A DNA stretch of 45,858 nt, taken from assembly GCA_025355565.1 (NCBI GenBank), contig JANXZK010000013.1, positions 1 to 45,858 of the forward strand, written 5' to 3'. The stretch is from a bacterium. GTDB taxonomy: Bacteria > Patescibacteriota > Minisyncoccia > Phycocordibacterales > PALSA-1337. Position 1 is the stretch's first letter, and every line of letters begins with the position of its first letter. This document shows, in pieces, positions 1 to 8,510 of this stretch. Under the pieces are notes generated by a model, which had not been told where the DNA came from, searched no databases, and worked only from the letters and a program-made list of their open reading frames with translations. The position numbers and the translations under genes are program-made.

Positions 1-90
1 CGTACCGCTCTTGTTCAGAGGCTGTGAGTTTAATATCTTCCACGGCATATATATGTTAAGTAATATGCCTAATCGTATGTTAATACATGG

Positions 91-136
91 GGGGTGTCAT
101 TTTCGCTTTGGAAGGGGTGTCATTTTCGCTTTGGTA
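91..136. repeat. 23-bp tandem duplication
   Basis: Two head-to-tail copies of a 23-bp unit whose first 21 bases (GGGGTGTCATTTTCGCTTTGG) are identical, at 91-111 and 114-134, separated by AA. They lie in the gap before the first gene. An open frame from 87 runs across them, but its first 35 residues are probably untranslated because a strong promoter and start lie downstream. No function is known. Confidence 0.8.
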
Positions 137-157
137 TTACATCCCCTTCACCCTTCT

Positions 158-185
158 TTGTTGTTTATGGACTTATTGTTATAAT
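158..185 (+). promoter_or_regulatory. Leaderless promoter of the first gene
   Basis: The -10 is TATAAT at 180-185 with an extended TGT just before it. A weak -35 TTGTTG lies at 158-163 with a 16-bp spacer. The -10 ends 6 nt before the ATG at 192, so transcription should begin at or next to the start codon. This fixes the start at 192 rather than 87. Confidence 0.7.
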
Positions 186-191
186 ATACGC

Positions 192-1478
192 ATGTCCGTT
201 GATCAGGTCATCACATCACTCTTCCATACTCTGAATCTCGAGGTCATCCCTCAGGCCATACAGATCATGATCGCTGTCTCGCCGGTAGTCTTGGCGGCTC
301 TATTACTCATCTTATTCCGTGATTTGTGGATAGATTATGTCCAAGCGAAGAATTTTCTCTCTATAAAATACTGCGTTGTCGAAGTAAAACTGCCAAAAGA
401 TACATTCAAATCTCCAGCCGCTATGGAGGTCTTTTTGACCGCGCTTCATAATACGGCAGATGGAACGCAATACGTCCAGTATTGGAAAGGAGAGACTAGG
501 CCATGGTATTCATTGGAGCTCATCTCCATAGAGGGTCAAGTCAAGTTCATGATGTGGATGGAAGAGAGGCGTAAGACGAACCTCGTATCGGCACTGTATT
601 CGCAGTTTCCTAATATTGAGGTCAGAGACGTCGAAGACTATGCGAAGTCAGTTCACTTTGATCCAGAGACGATGAAGATATGGGCTGCCGAGTTCAAGTT
701 TACCAAAGATGATCTATACCCGATCAAAACATATGTTGATTATGGATTGGACAAGGATCCGAAAGAGGAATTTAAAGTAGATCCATTGCTACCATTGTTG
801 GAATTTCTAGGCAGCGTCGGACCAAATGCTCAGGTTTGGATACAGATACCGATCATCGCGCATAAGGATGATCAGAAATTGCCGGGTCATATATTTAAGA
901 GAGGTGATCTGTGGGAAGAAGGGGCAAAAGATCTGATAAATAAAATTATGATTCGTGATCCGAAAACCAAGGGTGTGGCTGCGGAGAACAAGAAAAAAGG
1001 CGATATTGGTGAATATCTCGATATTCCGCGCTTATCAAAGGGTGAACAAGAAATCGTCGCATCTATCGAGAGGAGAGTATCCAAGTATGCATTTGATTGT
1101 GGTATTCGTGCTTTATATATCGCAAAAAGAGATGTGTTCAATACGCCATATGGAGTGGGTGGCGTCGTTGGTAGTCTAAAACAATTCGGCGCTGAAGGTT
1201 TCAACGGCTTCAAACCGAATGGCAAGAAATGGCTTCAACGGTTCGATTATCCGTGGCAAGATTTCATGAACATACGTAAAAATAGACAGTCTCGCCTGGT
1301 TCTGATGGCTTACAAGCGTAGATCTTTCTTCTACGAGCCGTTCAATAGTCCCAAATTGGTGATGAATACCGAAGAGTTGGCTACTATCTATCATTTCCCA
1401 GGATCTGTTTCCCAAACACCAACATTGGAGAGATTACCATCGAAGAAAGCGCAGGCTCCGTCGAATCTACCTATATAG
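192..1478 (+). CDS. Conserved CPR membrane protein (DUF8128-like)
   Basis: A 428-residue protein starting at the ATG 6 nt after an extended -10 TATAAT; no Shine-Dalgarno site is present. It has one hydrophobic segment at about residues 24-42, followed by a long soluble region rich in short beta/alpha stretches. The overall pattern (single N-terminal anchor, then a domain beginning near the FLSIKY...VEVKLP segment) is that of hypothetical proteins common in Patescibacteria and often annotated DUF8128; in other genomes these often sit near type IV secretion or conjugation-type ATPases. No such ATPase is visible here, although the window begins just upstream. Function is unknown. The family name is from recall and would need a profile search. 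Confidence 0.6.
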   Translation: MSVDQVITSLFHTLNLEVIPQAIQIMIAVSPVVLAALLLILFRDLWIDYVQAKNFLSIKYCVVEVKLPKDTFKSPAAMEVFLTALHNTADGTQYVQYWKGETRPWYSLELISIEGQVKFMMWMEERRKTNLVSALYSQFPNIEVRDVEDYAKSVHFDPETMKIWAAEFKFTKDDLYPIKTYVDYGLDKDPKEEFKVDPLLPLLEFLGSVGPNAQVWIQIPIIAHKDDQKLPGHIFKRGDLWEEGAKDLINKIMIRDPKTKGVAAENKKKGDIGEYLDIPRLSKGEQEIVASIERRVSKYAFDCGIRALYIAKRDVFNTPYGVGGVVGSLKQFGAEGFNGFKPNGKKWLQRFDYPWQDFMNIRKNRQSRLVLMAYKRRSFFYEPFNSPKLVMNTEELATIYHFPGSVSQTPTLERLPSKKAQAPSNLPI

Positions 1479-1486
1479 AATAAAGG

Positions 1487-2494
1487 ATGAATACACATAT
1501 TACGAATAGAAATTGGTTAGAGTCACTTATCGATCCTCTTTGGGGTCGCCATGGCCGATACGTGACATTCGTCGCGGTGGTTTTCACCATGGCATGTGTC
1601 GTCGTGGTCACTGCATATTCCATTGCGCCAGCGGATTTTCCTTCACACAAGATCATCACGATCCAGAAAAGCACCTTCTTGTCCCAGGCGGCAAAGACTC
1701 TGCATGATGATGGGATCATCAGATCCGAGTTCTTATTCAAAGTGTACGCGCTACTATCGAGCGGTCACAGGCAAGTGCAAGCGGGTGATTACTTGTTCGA
1801 TGAACCGCAGTCCGCATTGCGCGTCGCATCTCGTATGACTCACGGCGAGCAGGATTTGCCGAAGATCTCGATCACATTGTATGAGGGCATGACAGTGAAA
1901 GAGATGAGCAAGCAGATCAAGGGAAATATACCAAGTTTTGATGATACTACATTCTATAATATAGCCAAGTCTTTCGAAGGGTATCTATTTCCTGACACTT
2001 ACTATTTCTATGAAAATGTCACGCCGACGCATGTCCTCGAGACTCTCCGAGATAATTATGCCCAAAAAATAAAGACCGCACTGCTCGCGATCCAAGCATT
2101 TGGCAAGCCTATGTCTGAAGTGATGGCTATGGCATCTATAGTCGAGAGAGAGGCAACGAGCACCGCTGATCGCAAATTGATCGCGGGGGTTCTGTGGAAA
2201 AGGATAGCAACGGATATGCCTCTCCAGGTCGATCCGCCATTCTATTATATCCTCGGAAAGGGCTCGGCCCAGCTCACAAAATCGGATCTCGCCATGGATT
2301 CACCATACAATCTCTATACGCACAAAGGCTTGCCGCCGACACCTATATCCAATCCGGGTCTAGATTCCATTTTGGCAACGGTGACGCCGACGGAGACCGA
2401 TTATCTATTTTTCTTGGCTGATAGGCGCGGAACGATACATTATGCGACGACACATGATGGGCACCTAGCGAATAAGGACAAGTATCTGCAGTAA
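1487..2494 (+). CDS. mltG: Endolytic murein transglycosylase MltG (YceG-like)
   Basis: 335 residues. MltG cleaves nascent glycan strands at the outer face of the cytoplasmic membrane and so ends peptidoglycan polymerisation. A single membrane anchor lies at about residues 27-46. The family core is clear: a MASIVEREA segment carrying the catalytic Glu, then a WKRI...MPLQVDPP segment, the SPYNLYTHKGLPPTPISNPG signature, and a C-terminal TDYLFFLADRRG...HLANKDKYL end. The start ATG is 8 nt after the upstream stop, preceded by AAAGG almost touching it, so it is probably co-transcribed with the upstream membrane protein. The length is normal for the family. Confidence 0.93.
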   Translation: MNTHITNRNWLESLIDPLWGRHGRYVTFVAVVFTMACVVVVTAYSIAPADFPSHKIITIQKSTFLSQAAKTLHDDGIIRSEFLFKVYALLSSGHRQVQAGDYLFDEPQSALRVASRMTHGEQDLPKISITLYEGMTVKEMSKQIKGNIPSFDDTTFYNIAKSFEGYLFPDTYYFYENVTPTHVLETLRDNYAQKIKTALLAIQAFGKPMSEVMAMASIVEREATSTADRKLIAGVLWKRIATDMPLQVDPPFYYILGKGSAQLTKSDLAMDSPYNLYTHKGLPPTPISNPGLDSILATVTPTETDYLFFLADRRGTIHYATTHDGHLANKDKYLQ

Positions 2495-2537
2495 GAAATA
2501 GAGACGGAGGAGTGGATTCGTCGTTATAATAGGTTGG

Positions 2538-2559
2538 TTGACAATGACTTGACAATGAG
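2538..2559. repeat. Tandem TTGACAATGA repeat at a promoter
   Basis: TTGACAATGA occurs twice in tandem with an 11-bp period (2538-2548 and 2549-2559). Each copy contains a perfect -35 hexamer. Only the second is correctly spaced from the downstream TACAAT, so the first may be a duplicated contact site for a regulator or a spare -35. Confidence 0.7.
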
Positions 2560-2578
2560 AATTAGATTGGTTTACAAT
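2549..2578 (+). promoter_or_regulatory. Sigma-70-type promoter of the HTH/ATPase/STAS-like gene
   Basis: Perfect -35 TTGACA at 2549-2554, an 18-bp spacer, and -10 TACAAT at 2573-2578. Transcription would begin near 2585, only a few nucleotides before the ATG at 2589, giving a leader of about 0-4 nt. Confidence 0.75.
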
Positions 2579-2588
2579 AGAGTTGCTT

Positions 2589-3644
2589 ATGAACAATAAG
2601 GAAAAAATTTTAGAGCTAATAGAAAAACAGGGAAAAGTCACTTCTCGAGAAATCACTGAAAAGATCGGCGTATCTCGACAGTACGTTAATCTTGTTATTT
2701 CAGAACTTGTCGGAGAAGACAGAGTCATCAAGGTCGGAACAACCCGATACGCCTTTTATGTTTCCAAAACATACATGAACGAGCATCCGGAAGCGGTCCC
2801 GAACATCTTTAAGAAAAAATATCTTAACCAATCACTTGAAGAACATAAAGTTTTTTTAGAGATAGAAGACAGATTGCCTCGTCTCAAGGAACTGCCGGAA
2901 AACGTGCGAAGTATTTTTACGTTCGCTTTTTCAGAGATATTTAACAATGCAATCGAACATTCTGAATCAAAAATAATCTCTATGGAAGTAACCATGCGAG
3001 ATAGGTTTTTGTCTTTTGTCATAAATGATGCCGGCGTCGGTGTATTCCGCAATATCATGAAAAAACGGAACTTGAAATCGGAAATTGAAGCTATCCAAGA
3101 TTTGCTTAAGGGAAAGACTACGACCATACCAAAATCCCACTCTGGCGAGGGAATTTTCTTCACTTCTAAGGCAGGAGACATGTTTACACTGGATAGTTTC
3201 GGTCAAATGTTGTTAGTGAATAACTTATCGCACGATATTTCCGCGCGAACTACATCAGCTATCAAGCGTGGTACGAGAGTTGTTTTTAAAATCAATGCAG
3301 ACTCCGATCGGCATCTGAACGATATCTTTAAAAAATACACCAATTTGAACAATGAAAGCGATTACGGTTTCGACAAGACCGAAATACGAGTAAGATTGTT
3401 TACCTCCGGCGGAGTTCATATTTCGCGTTCGCAAGCACGCAGAATTTTGGCAGGACTCGACAAATTCAAGGTGGTTCTTTTCGATTACGAGAATGTGCCT
3501 CTCGTTGGTCAGGCGTTTGCTGATGAAATATACCGTGTTTTTCAAGAGCGCCATCCGGATATTCGTCTTGAGAACGAAAACATTAGCGAGGGTGTTAGTT
3601 TTATGATCGAACGAGCCAAAAACGAAGCTAGAAAGAAGCAATAA
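2589..3644 (+). CDS. HTH, histidine-kinase-like ATPase and STAS-like (DUF4325) regulator
   Basis: 351 residues from ATG 2589 (a TTG two codons upstream, at 2583, is the alternative). Three modules are visible. Residues 1-60 form a winged-helix reader (GKVTSREITEKIGVSRQYV). Residues about 100-220 form a GHKL/HATPase_c_2 domain with the N-box EIFNNAIEHS, a G1-like NDAGVGVF and a later SGEGIF. Residues about 265-350 match the STAS-like DUF4325 domain (SRSQARRIL...FDYENVPLVGQAFADEI). This resembles fused anti-sigma kinase and antagonist modules, so a one-protein transcription switch is likely. It has its own promoter and is probably transcribed with mnmA (17-nt gap). Confidence 0.75.
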   Translation: MNNKEKILELIEKQGKVTSREITEKIGVSRQYVNLVISELVGEDRVIKVGTTRYAFYVSKTYMNEHPEAVPNIFKKKYLNQSLEEHKVFLEIEDRLPRLKELPENVRSIFTFAFSEIFNNAIEHSESKIISMEVTMRDRFLSFVINDAGVGVFRNIMKKRNLKSEIEAIQDLLKGKTTTIPKSHSGEGIFFTSKAGDMFTLDSFGQMLLVNNLSHDISARTTSAIKRGTRVVFKINADSDRHLNDIFKKYTNLNNESDYGFDKTEIRVRLFTSGGVHISRSQARRILAGLDKFKVVLFDYENVPLVGQAFADEIYRVFQERHPDIRLENENISEGVSFMIERAKNEARKKQ

Positions 3645-3661
3645 ACTCTATTCAGACAAAA

Positions 3662-4873
3662 ATGGAAAGAATTTGGAATAAACATAAAATTGGGGATACC
3701 CCTCTTAAACCTAGAGTCTTCGTCGGCTTATCTGGCGGTGTAGATAGTGCTGTTTCTGCGGCATTGCTCCAAAAAGCCGGATATGATGTGACTGGTGTTT
3801 TCATCAAAGTTTGGCAACCTGATTGGATAGAATGTAATTGGAAAGAGGAGAGACGTGACGCTATGAGAGTAGCCGCTCATCTCGGAATCCCATTCATCAC
3901 CTTGGATTGCGAGAAAGAATACAAACGGGGGGTCATCGATTATATGGTCGCTGAATATCGTATTGGTAAAACTCCCAATCCTGATGTGATGTGTAATAAG
4001 ACAGTAAAGTTCGGTGCTTTTTATGATTTTGCGATGAGTCACGGTGCTGATTTCGTGGCGACTGGACATTACGCGCGGATCGGGAGTGGGAAATCAGTGT
4101 CTAGGAGTATCGATACGAAAGATCGCTCTGACCTTTCATTAAAATTATTTACAGGTATTGATCACAACAAAGATCAGTCCTACTTTATCTGGACTCTGAA
4201 ACAGGATCAGTTGGCGCACATCATATTTCCGGTTGGTGATATTGACAAGTCGAGGGTTCGTAGGTTGGCGGTTGAGTTCAAGCTGCCAAATGCTGACAAG
4301 AAGGATAGTCAAGGATTGTGTTTCATCGGAAAAGTTGATCTCAAAGATTTCCTTTCACATTACATAAAGACCAAGAATGGAAATGTGCAAAATGAAATCG
4401 GCGAAGTCATCGGCACACATCCAGGCGCATTGTTTTTTACGATCGGCGAGCGACACGGTTTTACCATCGACCGAAAAACACCGAATGATCTACCTTACTA
4501 TGTGATAGATAAAGATGTAGATCAGAACACATTGACAGCATCGAATCGTGCTATCGGTGCTGGTCATTCTCTCCCGAGTGCGACGAAAAATGTGAGATTA
4601 GAGAAGATAAATTGGATCGCTGGAAGGGTGCCGGCGATAGAGGATAGGATAGGAAATGAGGAACAGAGAGCAGGGAGCGATGATCAAGGAGAGTCGTATC
4701 CTTTACTCGTTCGTAGCCGGTATCGTCAAGAATTACAGAAAGCGCGAATCGTTTCTTCTGGAATAACAGAGACTGTCCTTGAATTTGAAAAGTCGCAGGA
4801 TACTCTGACCCCAGGTCAATCTTTGGTTATTTATGACGGCGAAGAATGTCTGGGTGGTGGGGTGATCGAGTAA
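3662..4873 (+). CDS. mnmA: tRNA-specific 2-thiouridylase MnmA
   Basis: 403 residues. MnmA uses ATP and relayed sulfur to make 2-thiouridine at position 34 of tRNA(Lys/Glu/Gln). The PP-loop GLSGGVDSAV sits at about residues 23-32. The catalytic cysteines are in NPDVMCNKTVKFG (near residue 110) and DSQGLCFIGKVDLKDF (near 219). The GHYAR motif and the RSRYRQ C-terminal barrel strand are also present. One oddity: about 20 residues rich in E, D, Q and G (roughly 323-343, DNA 4630-4695) interrupt the C-terminal domain where most MnmA proteins have a short loop. The underlying DNA resembles the purine-rich intergenic repeats of the ribosomal operon. Confidence 0.95.
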   Translation: MERIWNKHKIGDTPLKPRVFVGLSGGVDSAVSAALLQKAGYDVTGVFIKVWQPDWIECNWKEERRDAMRVAAHLGIPFITLDCEKEYKRGVIDYMVAEYRIGKTPNPDVMCNKTVKFGAFYDFAMSHGADFVATGHYARIGSGKSVSRSIDTKDRSDLSLKLFTGIDHNKDQSYFIWTLKQDQLAHIIFPVGDIDKSRVRRLAVEFKLPNADKKDSQGLCFIGKVDLKDFLSHYIKTKNGNVQNEIGEVIGTHPGALFFTIGERHGFTIDRKTPNDLPYYVIDKDVDQNTLTASNRAIGAGHSLPSATKNVRLEKINWIAGRVPAIEDRIGNEEQRAGSDDQGESYPLLVRSRYRQELQKARIVSSGITETVLEFEKSQDTLTPGQSLVIYDGEECLGGGVIE

Positions 4874-4916
4874 GCCTTATACCCAGTATTCATATGGCTT
4901 TATTGTGCATTTGCGC

Positions 4917-4922
4917 TACAAT
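4917..4922 (+). promoter_or_regulatory. -10 box of a leaderless promoter
   Basis: TACAAT ends 6 nt before the ATG at 4929, which is the spacing expected if transcription begins on the start codon. No Shine-Dalgarno sequence lies between. No good -35 was recognised. Confidence 0.6.
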
Positions 4923-4928
4923 GTTCTC

Positions 4929-5774
4929 ATGAATCATGTAATAAACATCACAAAATCAGACGGTACCAGACAATTATTCGAAGAAGAAAAATTAGTTAGT
5001 TCACTGCGTCGAGTTGGTGTGAAGCCGGAAGCGATCGAGGAGATAGTCGACGAAGTAGAAGCAACCATGAAAGAAGGCACGACTACGCATGAGATATACA
5101 CAAAGGCATTTTCTTTGATCCGTAAACATTCCGCACCGCTCGCAGCCAAATATTCCATACGAAGAGCGATGATGGAGCTCGGTCCTGATGGTTTTCCGTA
5201 TGAGAAGTTTGTAGCGAGGATATTTAGAATGTGGGGTTATGAGACGGTCACAGATCAATCCGTGATGGGGACATGTGTCGATCATGAAGTTGATGTCGTC
5301 GCTTGGAAGGGCGACAGTTTGGCGATGGTGGAGGCAAAGTTTCACAATGAATTTGGTATGAAGTCGGATCTCAAGGTCGCTCTATATGTGAAGGCGCGTT
5401 TCGATGATATCGCACCGAACACTTTCGATTTTGGAGGTAAGAAACGGAAGCTCACTGAACGCTGGCTGACGACAAACACCAAGTTTACCGACAAGGCTAT
5501 CAAATACGGCGAGTGCAATCATCTAAACTTGCTCGGGTGGAATTATCCGCAGAAAGGAAACCTGCATGAGATCATCGAACAAAATGGTCTGCATCCGATA
5601 ACTTGTCTAACTTCACTGACTAGTCAGGAAAAGAAGGATCTGGTCGCGCAAAACATCCTTGTTTGCATCGATCTCGTTGGAAAGCCCGGGGTATTGGATG
5701 ATATTGGCGTTAAGGTTGATAGACACGAGGCGATTTTGACCGAGGCGCAGATCATCATTGAGGAGGCGAAGTGA
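4929..5774 (+). CDS. ATP-cone domain fused to an Mrr-like nuclease domain
   Basis: 281 residues from ATG 4929; a start further upstream at 4905 would overlap the -10 box. Residues 1-90 match the ATP-cone, the nucleotide-sensing module of ribonucleotide reductases and NrdR (IxKSDGTRQLFEEEKL...SLRRVG...EIVDEVE, then AAKYSIRRAMMELGPDGFPYEKFVARI). Residues about 95-180 resemble a PD-(D/E)xK restriction-endonuclease fold: GYETV...CVDHEVDVVAWKGDSLAMVEAKFHN has the Asp...Glu-x-Lys spacing. Similar two-domain proteins occur widely but have no settled function. A nucleotide-gated nuclease or a repair factor is a fair guess; the uracil-DNA glycosylase gene follows. Confidence 0.7.
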   Translation: MNHVINITKSDGTRQLFEEEKLVSSLRRVGVKPEAIEEIVDEVEATMKEGTTTHEIYTKAFSLIRKHSAPLAAKYSIRRAMMELGPDGFPYEKFVARIFRMWGYETVTDQSVMGTCVDHEVDVVAWKGDSLAMVEAKFHNEFGMKSDLKVALYVKARFDDIAPNTFDFGGKKRKLTERWLTTNTKFTDKAIKYGECNHLNLLGWNYPQKGNLHEIIEQNGLHPITCLTSLTSQEKKDLVAQNILVCIDLVGKPGVLDDIGVKVDRHEAILTEAQIIIEEAK

Positions 5775-5825
5775 TATTAGGATCTATGCAGTGAATCATA
5801 CTTATGAAGATGATGTCCATTATCC

Positions 5826-6443
5826 ATGAATAATCTGACCAAACATGATCAAATGGAGAAAATGCGTGAGGAATTGTGCGGATTTACAGCGTCACCACTC
5901 TACGAATATCGCTTATCAAATAAATATTCTCCAGTGATCGGAGAGGGTAGTTATGATGCGAAGATCATGTTCGTTGGTGAGGCGCCGGGGAAAACAGAGG
6001 CGATAACGGGAAAGCCGTTTTGTGGGGCGGCAGGGAAATTTCTTTCAGTTCTACTGGAATCGATCGGGCTAAGTCGAGAAAATGTTTACATCACGAATAT
6101 CGTCAAAGATCGTCCACCAGAGAATCGTGACCCGACGCCAATAGAGATCGCTCTCTATTCACCATTCTTCGATAGGCAAGTACAGGTCATTCAACCACGA
6201 GTTATCGTAACTTTGGGTCGTCACAGTATGGGCTATGTGATGAAAAGATACGATCTCGATCTAGAGCTCGGACCGATCAGCGGGATTCACGGAAAGTCGT
6301 TTGAGACTGTATGTTTCGATCGGATGCATACACCGCAACCTCTGACCATCGTGACTCTATATCATCCTGCGGCCGCGTTATATAATGGTGGTATGCGAGA
6401 AACTTTGAAGAAAGATTTTGAGGTGCTGAAGAAGTTAATTTGA
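5826..6443 (+). CDS. Uracil-DNA glycosylase, family-4 type without Fe-S cysteines
   Basis: 205 residues. The enzyme removes uracil from DNA to begin base excision repair. Visible motifs are MFVGEAPGKTEAITGKPFCGAAGKFL (motif 1, near residue 48), NIVKDRPPENRDPTP (near 92), VIVTLGRHSM, and TLYHPAAALYN (motif 2, near 178). Family-4 enzymes bind a 4Fe-4S cluster with four cysteines: a CxxC near the N-terminus, one in KCRPP and one in the following helix (ACxPFL). Here the last two positions are KDRPP and LYSPFF, and only one N-terminal Cys (ELCGF) remains, so the cluster is presumably absent. The start ATG has no clear ribosome site. Confidence 0.85.
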   Translation: MNNLTKHDQMEKMREELCGFTASPLYEYRLSNKYSPVIGEGSYDAKIMFVGEAPGKTEAITGKPFCGAAGKFLSVLLESIGLSRENVYITNIVKDRPPENRDPTPIEIALYSPFFDRQVQVIQPRVIVTLGRHSMGYVMKRYDLDLELGPISGIHGKSFETVCFDRMHTPQPLTIVTLYHPAAALYNGGMRETLKKDFEVLKKLI

Positions 6444-6512
6444 TGTGATCTGGTTTGATCAAAGCGGGTGCATCATCTGAATGCGACCTGTAGCTTTTAC
6501 CCGCTGTTTGTG

Positions 6513-6518
6513 TAGAAT
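6513..6518 (+). promoter_or_regulatory. Extended -10 of a leaderless promoter (M3 peptidase)
   Basis: TAGAAT at 6513-6518 with a preceding TG (TGTGTAGAAT) ends 6 nt before the ATG at 6525. A possible weak -35 TAGCTT lies 16 bp upstream. Confidence 0.6.
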
Positions 6519-6524
6519 TGGGAG

Positions 6525-8384
6525 ATGAAAAAGGATCACAAACCAACCAGATCAATAGTGAAAAAAGGTGCACAGCTTCTCGACTATATGAACACGGCGT
6601 ATTCGAAGCTCCATACGGCATATGAGGATGCTTTCTGGTTATCTTATATGGGCGACCATAGTGTTGATAAGAAGATGAATGATGCTCAAGCAGAAAGGGA
6701 TGCGTTCCGAGCGGATATAGATCTGCGAAAAGAAGTGCAGGATCGCATCAAAGTCTCTAAAGGAGAGATCAGGCGTAGGCTAAAGATATGGGATCATTTC
6801 TTTGGTTTGTATCAAACGCCGCCTGAGGCGTTTGCGATCAAAGATAAGGTCAATGCATTGGAAGCCCAGGTCATGAATGTCCGAACCAGCCGCAAGGAGG
6901 GATATATCGATCCAAAATCTGGAAGTTTTGTCGAAGCTTCTGAGAACAAGATGCGTGTGGAGATGAGGACGAATCCCGATGAAGCTGTGAGAAAAGCCTG
7001 CTTCGAGGCATTGGAAAAGCTGCCGTTCGACACCTTAGACGAGTTTCTCGAGATCGTCCGATTGCGAAATGAGTTCGCTCGAGCTCTAGGTTTCAGTGAT
7101 TTCTATGACTACAAAGCTCGTATCGACGAGGATATGGAAAAAGAAGAGATCTTTTCTATCTTTGACAGGATCTATGATAAAACGAAATACGCCTTTGATG
7201 ATGTAAGAATATTGGAAAAACAATATGAAGAAAAGGGGAAACCAGGCCTTAGAAAGCCGTGGAATTTTGCTTACATGATGACCGGAGACTTTACAAAGGA
7301 GGAAGATCCATATTTCCAATTTGAAGAAGTCTTGTCGTATTGGGGCCGGTCATTTTCGGCGCTCGGTATCGACTACCAGAATGGGACGATGAAACTAGAT
7401 CTGTTGGATCGGAAAGGCAAATACAACAACGGTTTTTGTCATTATCCGACATTGGTTAGATATAATGATGGCAAGAAACTCCCGGGCTCTAGCGGCTTCA
7501 CATCGAATGCGATACCAGGTCAAGTCGGAGCGGGAATGCAAGGTATTCATACGGTTTTTCATGAAGCTGGACACGCTGCTGACAGATTGAATTCTACCCA
7601 AGAAGATGTGTGCATCAACCACGAGTATCCGCCGAACACAGTCTCATGGGCTGAAACGCACAGCATGTTCATGGATACGATATCGAGCTCTATCGAATGG
7701 AGAACGAGGTACGCAAGAGACAAGGATGAAAATATGTATCCATCTGAATTGTTCGAAAGAAAGATGCGGAAGATCTTCCCATTGCGCCCGCTCAACATGA
7801 TGCATATCAATTTCGTCGTGCAATTCGAGAAAGAAATATATGAGTGCAAAGATCTGACAAGAGAGATCTTGTTGGAGATCGCAAAGCGAACGAACAAGAA
7901 ATATTTTGACAGGTCGGAGGATTCTATTTCAATTTTGAATCTGCCGCATATATACTCGTGGGAAAGTTCGGCATATTATCATGGATATGGTTTGGCTGAT
8001 CTCACAGTCAGTCAATGGCGACAGTACTTTTTCAAGAAATTTGGCTACATAGTGGACAATCCAAAGGTCGGGAGAGAAATGACCAAGATCTGGTCTTATG
8101 CCTCACTATATCCTGCAAAAAAACTTGTGAAAATGGCTACTGGGAAATTTTTGAGTGCCGATGCGTTCATAAGAGATGTTACGGCACCGTTGGAGACGAT
8201 CCTTACCAACGCAAAAAAGAAGATCGAAAGGTTGAAGAATGTTCCGATATATAAGGGTCCAGTCAAATTGAATGCCAAGATCGAGATGTATCATGGTAAG
8301 GAATTGATCGCTGACAATAGGAAGAGTTTTGAAGATATGGATATGAAATATCGGAAGTGGCTCCGAAGTCAGAAAAAGGCCTAG
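6525..8384 (+). CDS. M3 family zinc oligoendopeptidase (PepF-like)
   Basis: 619 residues, within the usual 560-700 range for M3 peptidases. The zinc site HEAGH (in [15 protein letters not shown]) lies near residue 346. The third ligand region is the Glu in [11 protein letters not shown], 25-30 residues later, and the C-terminal HGYGLADL stretch fits the substrate tyrosine region. No signal peptide is present, so it should degrade short peptides in the cytoplasm, which suits a host-dependent organism that imports peptides. It is transcribed alone from a leaderless-type promoter. Confidence 0.92.
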   Translation: MKKDHKPTRSIVKKGAQLLDYMNTAYSKLHTAYEDAFWLSYMGDHSVDKKMNDAQAERDAFRADIDLRKEVQDRIKVSKGEIRRRLKIWDHFFGLYQTPPEAFAIKDKVNALEAQVMNVRTSRKEGYIDPKSGSFVEASENKMRVEMRTNPDEAVRKACFEALEKLPFDTLDEFLEIVRLRNEFARALGFSDFYDYKARIDEDMEKEEIFSIFDRIYDKTKYAFDDVRILEKQYEEKGKPGLRKPWNFAYMMTGDFTKEEDPYFQFEEVLSYWGRSFSALGIDYQNGTMKLDLLDRKGKYNNGFCHYPTLVRYNDGKKLPGSSGFTSNAIPGQVGAGMQGIHTVFHEAGHAADRLNSTQEDVCINHEYPPNTVSWAETHSMFMDTISSSIEWRTRYARDKDENMYPSELFERKMRKIFPLRPLNMMHINFVVQFEKEIYECKDLTREILLEIAKRTNKKYFDRSEDSISILNLPHIYSWESSAYYHGYGLADLTVSQWRQYFFKKFGYIVDNPKVGREMTKIWSYASLYPAKKLVKMATGKFLSADAFIRDVTAPLETILTNAKKKIERLKNVPIYKGPVKLNAKIEMYHGKELIADNRKSFEDMDMKYRKWLRSQKKA

Positions 8385-8408
8385 GGTTCGAGTCTTTTGT
8401 AAAAATGC

Positions 8409-8450
8409 CGAGATATCGCTTCGCAAATTGCGAGTGAGTGAGGGGACAGG
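8409..8450 (+). repeat. 42-bp dispersed intergenic repeat, copy 1
   Basis: This 42-bp intergenic sequence recurs in inverted orientation at 41784-41825 with one mismatch; a partial copy lies at 19230-19256. Its core contains the near-palindrome TCGCAAATTGCGA (6-bp arms around one base). It sits between the M3 peptidase stop and the alaS promoter. Confidence 0.85.
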
Positions 8451-8497
8451 TGTGGAGGATTACTATGGTTCACATTTTTGAAATTGTCTGATATATG

Positions 8498-8503
8498 TTA
8501 CAT
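8498..8503 (+). promoter_or_regulatory. -10 box of the alaS leaderless promoter
   Basis: TTACAT at 8498-8503 (with TATGTT overlapping at 8494) ends 7 nt before the ATG at 8511. A possible -35 TTGAAA at 8478 is close, with a short 14-bp spacer. The position argues for the 8511 start rather than the TTG at 8478. Confidence 0.5.
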
Positions 8504-8510
8504 TTTACCC

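Noticed and set aside
87-191. Translation of the first gene from the ATG at 87
   Set aside because: The added 35 residues span a tandem repeat and a promoter whose -10 ends 6 nt before ATG 192; the proper protein begins at 192.
8385-8400. GGGTTCGAGTC resembling a tRNA T-loop
   Set aside because: No acceptor, D or anticodon stems can be built around it; it is a chance match after the M3 peptidase stop.
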